A stretch of DNA of 44,327 nt. It comes from Geobacteraceae bacterium. GTDB taxonomy: Bacteria; Desulfobacterota; Desulfuromonadia; Geobacterales; Pseudopelobacteraceae. The stretch covers positions 1 through 44,327 of the forward strand of contig JANXZX010000025.1 of assembly GCA_025355325.1 (NCBI GenBank), given 5' to 3'. A program made the position numbers and the translations under genes. The notes beneath the pieces are model-generated. The model ran no database searches, had not been told where the DNA came from, and saw nothing but the letters and a program-made list of their open reading frames with translations. Of the stretch, positions 1 through 9,146 are shown piece by piece (positions within the stretch are counted from its first letter, which is position 1; every line of letters begins with the position of its first letter).

Positions 1-2
1 TC

Positions 3-1484
3 GGCAGCCCGGCAACTGGTCAGGTCTTGCCTACTGACACGATTTACTATCACCCATTCGGTGGAAACTTTGCAGAAACTGCCTGCTATTTCGGGGTGCT
101 CCCCCTGCTGTTTTGCATTCTCATGCTGGTACGTTATGGCAAAATTGCCGGACAATTTCGGTCATATGCTATCTGTTTCATTTTCGGATTTCTTCTCTGT
201 TTTGACTTTCCCCTTATTGGAATTATTCGCGCCTTGCCGTTGCTCAATCAAATCAACACGAACCGCCTATATTTTATCGTAACATTTTCTGGGGCACTTC
301 TGGCAGGAGGCGGCTTTGAATATTTCCTTACTCGAACCCGAATATTCCAGCGAAACATTCTGTTGTTGAGCTTGGCCTTTTTAACAGGAATTGTTGTCAT
401 ACTTCTTTTCGTGATCCCCCAGCAATCTCCGATTGCCTATAATTATTATTATTTTTTAACTCCATTAATTATCCTTTTGTCAGTAGGAACAATGATCCTA
501 CTCTTGGGGAAAAAACAATTATTCCAGCAATGTCTTCCGCTTGTTTTAATCATTTTATCCCTGGCAGATAGCCTTCACTTTGCGAACAACTTTCTAGCCT
601 TTCAACCCCCATCATTAGTCCATCCTTTAAATTGCCGCACTAAATTTTTGTCTTCATTTGCCAATCCACTATACCGCCTGAAATATATCGGCGCGTTTAT
701 TCCATCATATAATTTTGCTTTCGAAGGTTTAATGATGGATTCAACCTGGAGTGTTCTTCAAATAAAATGGCAAAATGAATTAATAAATGCCATTGCCAGA
801 AAATGGAAGACTGATGCCACACCTCATACCGGTACGGTCAATGTAATTAACTCAAAATGGCTTGATGTAAATTCAGTGGCACTTCTTGGTATCGATCAAT
901 CCCAGGAGGATTATATGGCTCGTGCCCAATACAATCCCTCCCTTTTACCGGTTTATTTGGACAACGACATTGCTCTCATGCGCAATGTCGCGGCCATCCC
1001 ACGTTTCAGTCTTTACTCGCATTACATTCTTGAAGACAATTTAAAAAAGATAGTGTCTGCAGTAGAATCCGATGCCTTTAACCATAAACAAACACTCTTC
1101 ATTAGCACCGCGACAAAACCGCGATTGGTTTACGATACTCCTACCAAACTGATGAGAACGCCTTCACGCGTCGAGATAAAAGAAGCAACTTTTGACAAAA
1201 TAACATTGAAGGTCGAAACTGAACAACCAAGTCTCCTGGCAATTTCAGACACATGGTATCCGGGTTGGCAAGCGGCAGTTGACGGTAATGACCAGAAAAT
1301 ACTACGCGCAAACTACGCCTTTCGCGCTATTGAGATTGACCGTGGAGTGCATACTGTGACAATGCGCTATAAGCCAACATCAATAATAAGTGGCATTGTC
1401 ATCACCCTGCTATCTATTTTGCTTATTGGTTGTTTTGGCACATATTATCTTGTTAAAGCCAATCGAAAACCGGCCCATGACTAG
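3..1484 (+). CDS. YfhO-like polytopic membrane protein, C-terminal part (5' end outside window)
   Basis: The reading frame is open from base 3, so the start lies upstream and about 493 residues are visible. Several hydrophobic helices come first, including a stretch rich in Leu/Ile followed by an arginine-bearing loop of the type LPLLNQINTNRLYF. A large hydrophilic domain follows, and a last transmembrane helix sits near the C-terminus. The segment DTWYPGWQAAVDG followed by ANYAFRAIEI is the typical C-terminal signature of the YfhO family. YfhO proteins are large membrane proteins with a GT-C-like fold, implicated in sugar transfer to lipid-linked polymers outside the membrane; the exact reaction here is unknown. 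It overlaps the next gene by 8 bases. Family call fairly sure, substrate unknown. Confidence 0.75.
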   Translation, partial: GSPATGQVLPTDTIYYHPFGGNFAETACYFGVLPLLFCILMLVRYGKIAGQFRSYAICFIFGFLLCFDFPLIGIIRALPLLNQINTNRLYFIVTFSGALLAGGGFEYFLTRTRIFQRNILLLSLAFLTGIVVILLFVIPQQSPIAYNYYYFLTPLIILLSVGTMILLLGKKQLFQQCLPLVLIILSLADSLHFANNFLAFQPPSLVHPLNCRTKFLSSFANPLYRLKYIGAFIPSYNFAFEGLMMDSTWSVLQIKWQNELINAIARKWKTDATPHTGTVNVINSKWLDVNSVALLGIDQSQEDYMARAQYNPSLLPVYLDNDIALMRNVAAIPRFSLYSHYILEDNLKKIVSAVESDAFNHKQTLFISTATKPRLVYDTPTKLMRTPSRVEIKEATFDKITLKVETEQPSLLAISDTWYPGWQAAVDGNDQKILRANYAFRAIEIDRGVHTVTMRYKPTSIISGIVITLLSILLIGCFGTYYLVKANRKPAHD

Positions 1485-2169
1485 ATTAATCGAGAATAAA
1501 TATATCCCCTCAGGACTACTTATAGTCATCAGCATTCTTATTCTTTGCGGGATGATTTTCTCAAGGCCTGCCATAACCGGAAGAGAAAACGGTGATTTTT
1601 CACATCAGAATTTCATCACACTTTCAAAGGGGATTGCCCCAGTTGCGACAACCCATTTAGATAAGGAGAAATCACTTCTCAACGCTGATAAAATAATATA
1701 TGCGCAACAACTTTCCTACAATTTAAACAAAGATAACAGCATATTATCTGTAAATATCTCAAAAAAACAGTTAAAATCAGCATTGATCTTTAAGTCTAAT
1801 ATAGTTTCACAACCAGACATGATCCAAGTTCTTCGCATTGTCACAGGAAAATTTACCGGCATCCCACTACATCAAATATGTCCAGTTCAGGCAACATGGT
1901 TTCCTGAAAATAATCAGAACAATTTACAGTCAATTCCTTTTCAAATGATTAGTAATTCAATGACATATGTTTTTGTTGGCAGAATAGATAGCTCAATCAA
2001 CGGAAATATAATATTCTCGCTTGAATTGCCAAACATTAACAACAACGATATCGTCTACGAATTCAAAGACATTAGTACGTTTGCTATTAGCTCAAAATAT
2101 ATCAATGAATTCTATCCTCCCGACGTAAACTACGACGGGATAAGACCCTATGAATCCCTATTGAGGTAA
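1477..2169 (+). CDS. Unknown membrane-anchored protein
   Basis: The product is 230 residues and I do not recognise its family. The ATG at 1477 overlaps the end of the YfhO-like gene by 8 bases; an earlier in-frame start at 1390 would lie deep inside that gene and is less likely. Residues about 10-28 form one hydrophobic helix after a short basic N-terminus. The rest is hydrophilic, Asn/Ile-rich and probably lies outside the membrane. The coding sequence is clearly more A+T-rich than the genes from 4.1 kb onward. The overlap suggests translational coupling to the YfhO-like gene, so it may serve the same export or glycan step. Confidence 0.6.
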   Translation: MTRLIENKYIPSGLLIVISILILCGMIFSRPAITGRENGDFSHQNFITLSKGIAPVATTHLDKEKSLLNADKIIYAQQLSYNLNKDNSILSVNISKKQLKSALIFKSNIVSQPDMIQVLRIVTGKFTGIPLHQICPVQATWFPENNQNNLQSIPFQMISNSMTYVFVGRIDSSINGNIIFSLELPNINNNDIVYEFKDISTFAISSKYINEFYPPDVNYDGIRPYESLLR

Positions 2170-2230
2170 GTTTGAAAAGCGGACATTCGAATAATATTTA
2201 TAAAATTTCTTTAAAACAAAGGTTGTCCCT

Positions 2231-3190
2231 TTGAATGATTCGATCCACATATCAGTTGTGATACCTGCTTATCGCGTTTCACGACATATACTTGGTGTAA
2301 TTTCGGCCATAGGGCCAGAGGTTTCTTCCATATTTGTTGTTGATGACGGATGCCCTGATGGAAGCGGAAAACTTGTAAAAGAGCTTTGCCCTGATTCACG
2401 CGTAAATGTTATTTTTCATGAGAGTAATTGCGGAGTTGGTGGAGCAACGATTACTGGATACCAGTATGCGATAAAAGCTGGGGCAGACATAATAGTTAAG
2501 ATTGATGGTGATGGGCAAATGAACCCTGCTTATATCAATATTATAATTTTGCCGATAATAAATGGTCTTGCTGACTACACAAAAGGGAATAGGTTTTATT
2601 ATTTAGAAGGGTTACAAAATATGCCCATAGCGCGGTTGCTTGGAAATGCTGCTCTGTCATTTATTACAAAATTATCGACAGGGTATTGGGATATTTTTGA
2701 TCCAACCAACGGATATACTGCGATACATTCCAAGATAGTGGAACGTCTGACAATAGAAAAGATCGATAGGCGTTATTTCTTTGAATCAGACTTGCTTTTT
2801 CGACTCAATATTATCCGGGCAGTGGTGATGGATGTTCCTTTTCCCGCAAAATATGCAGATGAAGAGAGTAACTTAAATATATTTCGATCCATTCCAGAGT
2901 TTACTTTTAAACATTTACGAAACACACTTAAAAGAATCTTCTACAACTATTTTCTACGTGATTTTAGTGCTGTGTCACTGCAATTAATCCTCGGCCTCAT
3001 TGCTTTTTTGGCAGGTGTGTTTATTGGGAGTAATGCATGGATTCATTCAATACGCACCGGAGTTGTTGCAACTAGTGGTACTGTAATGTTGGCGGCCTTG
3101 CCGACACTAGTCGGTATCCAGTTACTTTTATCTTTTCTGGCAGCTGACTATGGAAATGTACCCAAAATTCCTCTGCACAAACGTTTGTAG
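2231..3190 (+). CDS. Family 2 glycosyltransferase with C-terminal membrane helices
   Basis: 319 residues. The N-terminal GT-A domain shows the nucleotide-binding start SVVIPAYRV, the motif VVDDGCPDGSG and the metal-binding KIDGDGQMNP (DxD-type), as in dolichyl/undecaprenyl-phosphate sugar transferases. The C-terminal ~70 residues hold two hydrophobic helices. Soluble catalytic domain plus two helices is typical of GT2 enzymes that load a sugar onto polyprenyl phosphate at the cytoplasmic face. The start is TTG, with AAAGG about 8 bases upstream; no better start is in frame. The sugar donor cannot be read from sequence. It is followed by a methyltransferase, a common pairing in surface-glycan loci. 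Confidence 0.85.
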   Translation: MNDSIHISVVIPAYRVSRHILGVISAIGPEVSSIFVVDDGCPDGSGKLVKELCPDSRVNVIFHESNCGVGGATITGYQYAIKAGADIIVKIDGDGQMNPAYINIIILPIINGLADYTKGNRFYYLEGLQNMPIARLLGNAALSFITKLSTGYWDIFDPTNGYTAIHSKIVERLTIEKIDRRYFFESDLLFRLNIIRAVVMDVPFPAKYADEESNLNIFRSIPEFTFKHLRNTLKRIFYNYFLRDFSAVSLQLILGLIAFLAGVFIGSNAWIHSIRTGVVATSGTVMLAALPTLVGIQLLLSFLAADYGNVPKIPLHKRL

Positions 3191-3271
3191 TTTTTGAATA
3201 TAGGATTGCGAACAGCTTCTGTTTTGCTGAGATGCAGTTTTCAGGTTGATGTCCGCTCAGGAGATGAATGC

Positions 3272-3976
3272 TTGATTAAAAAAACATCTATTCAGGAACT
3301 GAATGCGCTACTTTCAAAGGATATCTCAAATATTTCTAATCATAATAGAGATGAGATGGCTATTCCTTCGTATCTTCACTGGAATCCATTGATACGTTGG
3401 CTCATGTGGAGAAGGTATGAATATATATCTTATTTGTCCGGTTTTTCGAAGGATATGAATGTTTTGGAATTTGGATGTGGAATAGGGGTTTTTCTTCCAG
3501 AATTAGATAGCAAGTGTAATCAAGTTTTTGCCATTGATATATTTCCTGAATTTGCGAAACTTTTTAGCAATATGCTCCATTTGAACGTGTGCTTTATAGA
3601 TAATCTTTCAGAACTATCTAACGAATCTCTGGATATTATTATTGCAGCTGATGTTCTTGAACACATCAATGATAATGAATTGGTTGAATATTTGAAAATA
3701 TTTTCTGAAAAGCTAAAAAGCAACGGTCGATTAATAATATCTGGACCAACAGAGAATATTGTATATAAAATTGGACGTTTATTGGCGGGTTTTGCTGGTA
3801 AGGGTGACTATCATCTTACTAATATTAATAACCTGACCTGTGTAGTTAGCGAATATTTTGAATTAGGGAGAATAAAATATCTGCCTTTCAAATTTCCCCC
3901 CTTCTTATTTAAGGTTTGTGAATTCAACCAATGCCTATCAAAGCACTCTGTTCGCCATGAAGTTACTACAGTCTAG
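3272..3976 (+). CDS. Class I SAM-dependent methyltransferase
   Basis: 234 residues from TTG 3272, chosen because AGGAG lies 8 bases upstream (3259-3263). A longer in-frame TTG at 3194 adds 26 residues that do not resemble the family and has no clear ribosome binding site. Motif I is VLEFGCGIGVFL, the acidic ribose-binding strand is FAIDIF, and the post-motif ADVLEHI followed by a GRLIISGP strand is typical of the Methyltransf_11/23 type found in O-antigen loci. It probably methylates a sugar or lipid-linked glycan; substrate unknown. The gene follows the GT2 gene closely and shares its A+T-rich composition. Confidence 0.8.
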   Translation: MIKKTSIQELNALLSKDISNISNHNRDEMAIPSYLHWNPLIRWLMWRRYEYISYLSGFSKDMNVLEFGCGIGVFLPELDSKCNQVFAIDIFPEFAKLFSNMLHLNVCFIDNLSELSNESLDIIIAADVLEHINDNELVEYLKIFSEKLKSNGRLIISGPTENIVYKIGRLLAGFAGKGDYHLTNINNLTCVVSEYFELGRIKYLPFKFPPFLFKVCEFNQCLSKHSVRHEVTTV

Positions 3977-4164
3977 TGACAGTTAGTTAGGCTGTAAGTT
4001 TAGTCACCCATAAATTCTGCGGGTGAACTTCAATGCCAAAGTGTGAGTTTTTTTCTCCGATTGAAGAAAAGATGAAGATGAAGTAAAGTCGGCTGGGCAG
4101 ATCACGAATTGTACGTCATCATGCAGTGTTACGTTATTTCCGGATGGGGTAGTGGGAGTAATCG

Positions 4165-5691
4165 ATGTTTTGTAAACCGACAGAGCAAGATCAGCAATCA
4201 ACAGTTAATTCGTCTTGTTCTGAAACATCTCAACTAGAGAAATTCCCGTCTGCCCGTCACTTCAAGTGGATTGTGACGTCTCTGCTGGTCTATTTCGGTT
4301 TGCGGCTATTGTGTTTTGCTACCACGATTGCTCCGTTTATTCCACCCGATGAAGTGACCCATTTTGGCATGAGCCAGATTTATTCGAAAGTCTTGCTCAT
4401 TCCTGAAAATTCTCCCGAAACTTACCAGTACGGACTCGTCACAAATATTCCCTGGCTCTACTACTGGCTCATGGGCAAGGTTTACTTATTAAACGTTACC
4501 GGTATTTCAGACCTGCGGTTTCTGCGGATTTTCAACATCCCGATTGCTTTTGGTACTGTATTCTTTGCCTGGCGCACTCTCCGTCTGCTGACGAATGACA
4601 GACTTGTCCAGCTCCTTCTGATTGTCGCCATGACCAACACCATCATGTTCTCGTTTCTCTCTGCCGCCGTGTCTTACGACAACCTGACAAATCTGCTGGC
4701 GGCCATGGCGGTTTATTTCCTGCTTGCTTTCTTTAAAGAGCGGTCAGGTAGTCTGTTGGCCGCTTCTTTCGTTTGTCAATTGGCAGGTGGGCTTACAAAA
4801 TCTGCTTTTTTGCCTCTGATTCTGATATTAAACCTTCTTCTCCTTATCCATGAGTTCAAAAAATTGTACAAACTACCATCTGCATTGAAGGATTGGTTTC
4901 GTACTTCGTGGAAGAGCTGCCTGGGCCTGTCGCTCGCAATCATCCTCGGCTTTGCGCTGAACATCCAGCTCTACGGAGGTAACTATCTTCGCTATGGGAC
5001 GCTGGCCCCGGAACTGGCCAACGTATTCCCCCCCGAGATCGTGTTACAGAACCGCACCCAGGCCCGAAATATGATATTCACCATGTATAAGGATGGAAAC
5101 GTTTCAAAAGAGAAGGCGCTGCAATTGACAGGCAACATCACTAATTCCGGAGATCGAGACAATGCAGTCGATCTTATAATGAATTACGAACACCTGCTAA
5201 AGACCGGGACTCCGGCCATCGGTCCAGTCGAGTATATACCTATTTGGGTGCGTGGAATGATGAGGGGTATCTTTGGCATATATGCACATCTTGGTATGCC
5301 TTGCGGCCTTCCCAAGATGTATCTGTTTTTGTCTCTTCTCCTGCTGGCAGGTTTTGCATTCATGCTTCGGTGGCGACCTCGTGAATCAGGGTGGATGCCG
5401 GCGCATCTGGCTTTTATTTCATTCTGTTACGGGTTATTCCTGATGTATGCAGTCAATTACACAACATATATTGAATATAGGTTGACTTGGTTGGCTCTCC
5501 AAGGCCGCTATATTTTCCCTGTTATTGGACCAATATACGTGCTTTTGTGTTATTACCTGATGCAGCTTGCCAGAGGGCGTATAGCCCGGCTTGGCATTTT
5601 TTCGCTAGTTACTATGATTTTTATTTTTTCTGATTTTCCGTATTTTCTCTTCTACGCAAATTCTGCCTGGAATACGTGGTCCCCTATTTGA
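4165..5691 (+). CDS. DUF2142-type polytopic membrane protein (GT-C-like)
   Basis: 508 residues with a cytoplasmic N-terminus of about 30 residues, a first helix (about 35-55) and many further helices. The first extracytoplasmic loop carries FIPPDEVTHFG, the acidic motif after helix 1 that is typical of DUF2142 and GT-C-fold proteins, followed by NIPWLYYWLMGK and SAAVSYDNLTNLLAAMAVY. The start ATG has GGGAG about 8 bases upstream. It is a clear paralogue of the minus-strand gene at 24206-25741: the PPDEVTH, NIPWLYYW and VSYDNLTN blocks are shared. GT-C proteins transfer sugars from polyprenyl-phosphate donors at the periplasmic face; for DUF2142 this role is an inference. Confidence 0.75.
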   Translation: MFCKPTEQDQQSTVNSSCSETSQLEKFPSARHFKWIVTSLLVYFGLRLLCFATTIAPFIPPDEVTHFGMSQIYSKVLLIPENSPETYQYGLVTNIPWLYYWLMGKVYLLNVTGISDLRFLRIFNIPIAFGTVFFAWRTLRLLTNDRLVQLLLIVAMTNTIMFSFLSAAVSYDNLTNLLAAMAVYFLLAFFKERSGSLLAASFVCQLAGGLTKSAFLPLILILNLLLLIHEFKKLYKLPSALKDWFRTSWKSCLGLSLAIILGFALNIQLYGGNYLRYGTLAPELANVFPPEIVLQNRTQARNMIFTMYKDGNVSKEKALQLTGNITNSGDRDNAVDLIMNYEHLLKTGTPAIGPVEYIPIWVRGMMRGIFGIYAHLGMPCGLPKMYLFLSLLLLAGFAFMLRWRPRESGWMPAHLAFISFCYGLFLMYAVNYTTYIEYRLTWLALQGRYIFPVIGPIYVLLCYYLMQLARGRIARLGIFSLVTMIFIFSDFPYFLFYANSAWNTWSPI

Positions 5692-5737
5692 TCTATGTGA
5701 ATTATGTGATTTACCTCAACAGCTTTAGGACACTTGC

Positions 5738-6021
5738 GTGGCAAAAATTGTTTTCATACAGAATCTTTGGTTTGAATGCCTGGGCACTATGTATCTGTCT
5801 GCGGAACTTAAGGCTCATGGTCACGACTGTGAAGTCTTGATCGGCAGAAATGCGGCTGACGTTCTCGACTCCATTGAAAAATATGCACTGACCTAATAGC
5901 CATCTCCGTTATGACGGGCATGCACACATGGGCTGAGAAGTTTGCGGGAGAACTTAAAAAGTGATACCCTGTGCCGATAATTTTGGGAGGACCTCACCCG
6001 ACGTTTTTTCCTGAGATAATG
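5738..6021 (+). pseudogene. Decayed remnant of a B12-binding radical SAM gene (N-terminal domain only)
   Basis: From GTG 5738 the frame reads AKIVFIQNLWFECLGTMYLS, then a helix AELKAHGHDCEVLIG, the start of a cobalamin-binding Rossmann domain as in B12-type radical SAM proteins. The frame stops at 5894-5896. Homology continues in another frame from 5890 (DLIAISVMTGMHTWAEKFA), meets a TGA at 5962-5964, then reads YPVPIILGGPHPTFFPEI, the classic end of the B12-binding domain. Recognisable sequence ends near 6021, before any CxxxCxxC radical SAM motif. One frameshift, one in-frame stop and loss of the whole catalytic half mark it as non-functional. Intact genes of this class lie at 41624 and 43232. 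Confidence 0.75.
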
Positions 6022-6323
6022 GTTTGTTTCAGATATGGTTCAACCTTGTTTATTTTTATCTGCTTCTCCGCTCCGAGGGGCGCGGTTTTTGGCAGACTGT
6101 CGGGGTTGCCATCAGAAACCGAAACTTTTTACAACATATTGACGAATGAGATATGTAATGAATATTCGAATCAGGGAATGCACGCTTCGGATATTTTTTT
6201 ATCGAGTTGATCTTGACTTTAACGTGCTTAATCCGCATATATATCAAGCGGCGGCTTTGATTGTTGGATGACTAAGACCTGTAACCTTTGCAGCCTGAGG
6301 GCGCTTTGACCGGAGATTGATTT
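6022..6323 (+). other. Gene-poor stretch, no recognised gene
   Basis: About 300 bases between the radical SAM remnant and the DPM1-like gene. Short open frames exist on both strands but none shows a family motif or a convincing ribosome binding site. It may contain diverged debris from the same deletion that truncated the radical SAM gene. The GGAG serving the next gene lies at 6312-6315. Confidence 0.5.
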
Positions 6324-7049
6324 TTGAAAGCATTTGTTGTCATACCAACCTATAACGAAAAAGATAATGTTGCATCTTTATCACGTGCTGTACTTGAGCA
6401 GGATGCCGACCTTCAGATACTCTTTGTCGATGATAATTCTCCGGATGGCACCGGTGTTATTATTGATGAACTGGTTGCGCAAAATAACCGGATTCATGTC
6501 TTGCACCGCACCGGAAAACTTGGTTTGGGTTCTGCGTATCGTGAGGGGTTTAAAGCGGCGCTTGCAATGGGGGCGGACTATCTGTTTGAGATGGATGCCG
6601 ATTTTTCTCACGATCCCAAGTCATTGCCGTCTTTTTTATCGGCAATCAAGGAAAATGATCTGGTTATCGGTTCCCGTTATCTCAACGGCGTCAGTGTCGT
6701 CAACTGGCCGATCAGACGATTGATCCTGAGTTATTTCGCCAGTGTGTATGCACGGTGGATTACCGGCTTGCAGTTGCGAGACTGTACTGGCGGTTTTAAA
6801 TGTTTTCGCCGCTCAACAATTGAGGCAATAGATCTCTCTCGTGTAACATCTGACGGTTATTCGTTCCAAATTGAGATGAATTATCGCTGCATGGAAAAAG
6901 GATTACGAATTGCCGAAATTCCGATTATCTTTGTTGATCGGCACGCAGGCACCTCGAAAATGTCGAAATCAATTGTCCGGGAAGCGGTGTTAATGGTCTG
7001 GAAGCTCCGGCTTGGCTCGATTATTTCGCGGGTTATGGGAAAGAAGTAA
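6324..7049 (+). CDS. DPM1-like polyprenyl-phosphate glycosyltransferase (GT2)
   Basis: 241 residues. The start is TTG at 6324 with GGAG 8 bases upstream. All typical dolichol-phosphate-mannose-synthase blocks are visible: [12 protein letters not shown] at the N-terminus, [28 protein letters not shown], the metal-binding [19 protein letters not shown] and [12 protein letters not shown]. There is no clear membrane domain, as in soluble bacterial DPM1 homologues. The enzyme most likely transfers a hexose from a nucleotide sugar to polyprenyl phosphate at the inner leaflet, making the donor that GT-C enzymes use outside. Its position just before the TMTC-like series makes it the natural candidate donor-maker for them (inference). 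Confidence 0.88.
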   Translation: MKAFVVIPTYNEKDNVASLSRAVLEQDADLQILFVDDNSPDGTGVIIDELVAQNNRIHVLHRTGKLGLGSAYREGFKAALAMGADYLFEMDADFSHDPKSLPSFLSAIKENDLVIGSRYLNGVSVVNWPIRRLILSYFASVYARWITGLQLRDCTGGFKCFRRSTIEAIDLSRVTSDGYSFQIEMNYRCMEKGLRIAEIPIIFVDRHAGTSKMSKSIVREAVLMVWKLRLGSIISRVMGKK

Positions 7050-7119
7050 TTACACAATTCAGTAGAGGCTTCGATAAGGGAGTAAAGATGTATCATTCAC
7101 GGCAAAGAGGAACCGCAGG

Positions 7120-9048
7120 ATGCGCACTGTTTTCTTGATTAGCATGGCGCTGGTTTTTATTACTTTGGCTGTGTATATGCAGACCGGGAACCATGAGTTT
7201 GTGAATTACGACGATCCTTCCTACGTCACCCAGAACCCCCATGTCGCATCCGGGATAACCTGCGCAAATATCATGTGGGCCGTCACGTCAATCGATAATT
7301 ATAACTGGCACCCCCTTACTTGGCTATCACACATGGCGGACGTTCAGCTTTTCGGTCTGAACCCTCGCGGGCATCATCTTACCAGTGTTGTTATTCATAC
7401 GGTCTCCTCTCTGCTCCTTTTGCTCCTCCTTCACCGTGTTTCCGGCTCATTGTGGCGCAGTGCATTTGTCGCCGCGCTATTTGCGCTTCATCCTTTACAC
7501 GTGGAGTCAGTTGCCTGGGTTGCAGAACGAAAAGATGTCCTCAGTGCGTTTTTTTGTTTCCTTACCCTCCTTTTGTATGCCGATTATGTGGTAAAACGGA
7601 AGCCGATTCTCTATGTAGCTGTTCTTGTTTTCTTTGTACTTGGCCTTATGTCGAAACCGATGCTCGTTACACTACCTATTGTTATGCTGTTGATCGATTT
7701 TTGGCCCCTTGGTCGTTATCGGCGTGATGATCAGGAACAGGGGCTGCGCCAACTGATCAGAAAAAACGCTCTCATTTTAAAAGAGAAAATCCCCTTCTTT
7801 GCCTGCTCACTCTTTTCAGGCATTGTAACAATCTATGCCCAGCATACGGGAGGAGCAACCCAAACTTTTGACGAGCTTCCTTTCATGTTGCGTACGGAAA
7901 ATGCTTTGGTTGCCTATGTTAAATACATAATCAAGACACTCTGGCCCAGCGACCTTGCTGTTCTGTATCCCATACCACCATCGTTTCCACCCTGGCAAAT
8001 CGTCGGATCACTTCTTGTTCTGTTGTTCATATCTGCGGCTGCTATTTATTTTGGCCGTAGATACCCCTACTTTCCGGTCGGATGGTTCTGGTTCCTTATT
8101 ACCTTGTTGCCGGTAATCGGGCTTTTACAGGTAGGGGTACAAGCCATGGCCGACCGTTATTCGTATCTTCCTGTCATCGGGCTTTTTATCATGGCGGCAT
8201 GGGGAATTCCGGACTTGTTACGTGGCCTGCAACAGCGGGAACGAATCCTTGCTTTGCTTGCTGGTATTGTGATAGCTATCTCTGCCGTATTAACATGGCA
8301 CCAGCTCGGCTACTGGCGGGACAGTATTTCCCTCTACCGACATGCCTTGCACGTTACCACCGGCAACGGCGTTATCCATAATAATCTGGGCGATGCGCTT
8401 TCCAATAAAGGGGACAAAGATGGGGCTATTGAGGAGTTCCGGGAGTCACTTCGGATAAACCCCAATAATGCTGAAGCGCATAACAATTTGGGTTCTATTC
8501 TCCTGCTTAAAGGAAACTCCGATGTCGCTATCATTGAATTCCGGGAGGCGCTCAGGATTCTGCCCAATCATGCCGCTGCACATAATAATTTAGGACTTGC
8601 TCTAGACAAAAACGGGAATCTGGATGCTGCGATACCGGAATATCAGGAAGCGCTTCGTATAAACCCCATATACGCCCATGCACATATCAATCTGGGGTTT
8701 GCTCTTGACAGCAAAGGCTTCACGGATGCAGCAATCAGGGAATACCAGGAGGCGCTTCGGATAAACCCCAACCACCTGGATACACGTAACAATCTGGGAG
8801 CCGCTTTTGCACGCAAAGGAAATCTGGATGCTGCGATCCAGCAATATCAGGCAGCGCTTGTGATAGATCCGAATAACTCGACAGTGCATGGCAACCTGGG
8901 CTTTGCATTGGCGCGAATGGGGAATCTGGATGCCGCTATCCGGGAGTATCAGGCAGCGCTTCGAATAGATCCGAATAATGCAAGGGCGTTTAACAATCTG
9001 GGGCTTGCTTTTGAGCGAAAGAATAAACTGGAAGAGGTTAAAAAATAG
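7120..9048 (+). CDS. TMTC-like polytopic membrane protein with C-terminal TPR array (paralogue 1)
   Basis: 642 residues, the longest of six paralogues here. The ATG has AGGAA about 8 bases upstream. Residues 1-20 are the first helix. The first extracytoplasmic loop has the paired aspartates D31-D32 (NYDDPSYVT), then NWHPLTWLSHM (62-72), GHHLT, and HPLHVESVAWVAERKDV (124-140). A later loop has MADRYSY (343-349). Residues 418-642 are six TPR units plus a partial seventh, ending in Asn-Pro as usual. Membrane GT-C-like core with DD loop plus extracytoplasmic TPRs is the architecture of eukaryotic TMTC O-mannosyltransferases. A transferase role using polyprenyl-P-sugar is inferred; acceptor unknown. 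Confidence 0.82.
   Translation: MRTVFLISMALVFITLAVYMQTGNHEFVNYDDPSYVTQNPHVASGITCANIMWAVTSIDNYNWHPLTWLSHMADVQLFGLNPRGHHLTSVVIHTVSSLLLLLLLHRVSGSLWRSAFVAALFALHPLHVESVAWVAERKDVLSAFFCFLTLLLYADYVVKRKPILYVAVLVFFVLGLMSKPMLVTLPIVMLLIDFWPLGRYRRDDQEQGLRQLIRKNALILKEKIPFFACSLFSGIVTIYAQHTGGATQTFDELPFMLRTENALVAYVKYIIKTLWPSDLAVLYPIPPSFPPWQIVGSLLVLLFISAAAIYFGRRYPYFPVGWFWFLITLLPVIGLLQVGVQAMADRYSYLPVIGLFIMAAWGIPDLLRGLQQRERILALLAGIVIAISAVLTWHQLGYWRDSISLYRHALHVTTGNGVIHNNLGDALSNKGDKDGAIEEFRESLRINPNNAEAHNNLGSILLLKGNSDVAIIEFREALRILPNHAAAHNNLGLALDKNGNLDAAIPEYQEALRINPIYAHAHINLGFALDSKGFTDAAIREYQEALRINPNHLDTRNNLGAAFARKGNLDAAIQQYQAALVIDPNNSTVHGNLGFALARMGNLDAAIREYQAALRIDPNNARAFNNLGLAFERKNKLEEVKK
8371..9045 (+). repeat. 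In-frame tandem TPR-coding repeat, about 102-base unit
   Basis: Seven consecutive units (six full, one partial) of about 34 codons encode TPR helices at the C-terminus of TMTC-like paralogue 1. Several neighbouring units stay close in DNA as well as protein: variants of GGAATCTGGATGCTGCGAT and of GAGGCGCTTCGGATAAACCC recur. That is more similarity than TPR function requires and suggests recent unit duplication. The other five paralogues have only three or four units. Confidence 0.8.
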
Positions 9049-9146
9049 CATGTTGAAGTATCTGACTCCTTGAGCAAAGTAGATATTTGGATGAAAATTA
9101 CCTTCAAAGGGCCCAGCCCTTTAATTCAAACCAGGAGGTTACTCTA

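Noticed and set aside
4004-4201. Short minus-strand open frame before the first DUF2142 gene
   Set aside because: No ribosome binding site, no family resemblance, overlaps the start of a well-supported gene on the other strand.
6022-6210. Continuation of the open frame after the radical SAM remnant as a real small gene
   Set aside because: Homology to the B12-binding domain ends near 6021 and what follows has no family resemblance; the frame is open by chance.
8371-9045. Regularly spaced repeats considered as a CRISPR array
   Set aside because: The unit is 102 bases, in frame, imperfect and codes for TPR helices; there are no unique spacers or cas genes.
8602-9051. Minus-strand open frame opposite the TPR-coding repeats, with repeated peptide units
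   Set aside because: Its periodicity only mirrors the tandem TPR codons of the real plus-strand gene; similar antisense frames appear opposite the other TMTC-like genes.
9106-9122. Hairpin AAAGGG-CCCAG-CCCTTT before the FKBP gene as a terminator
   Set aside because: The stem is only six pairs and no T-tract follows on either strand; it could be a minor RNA structure only.
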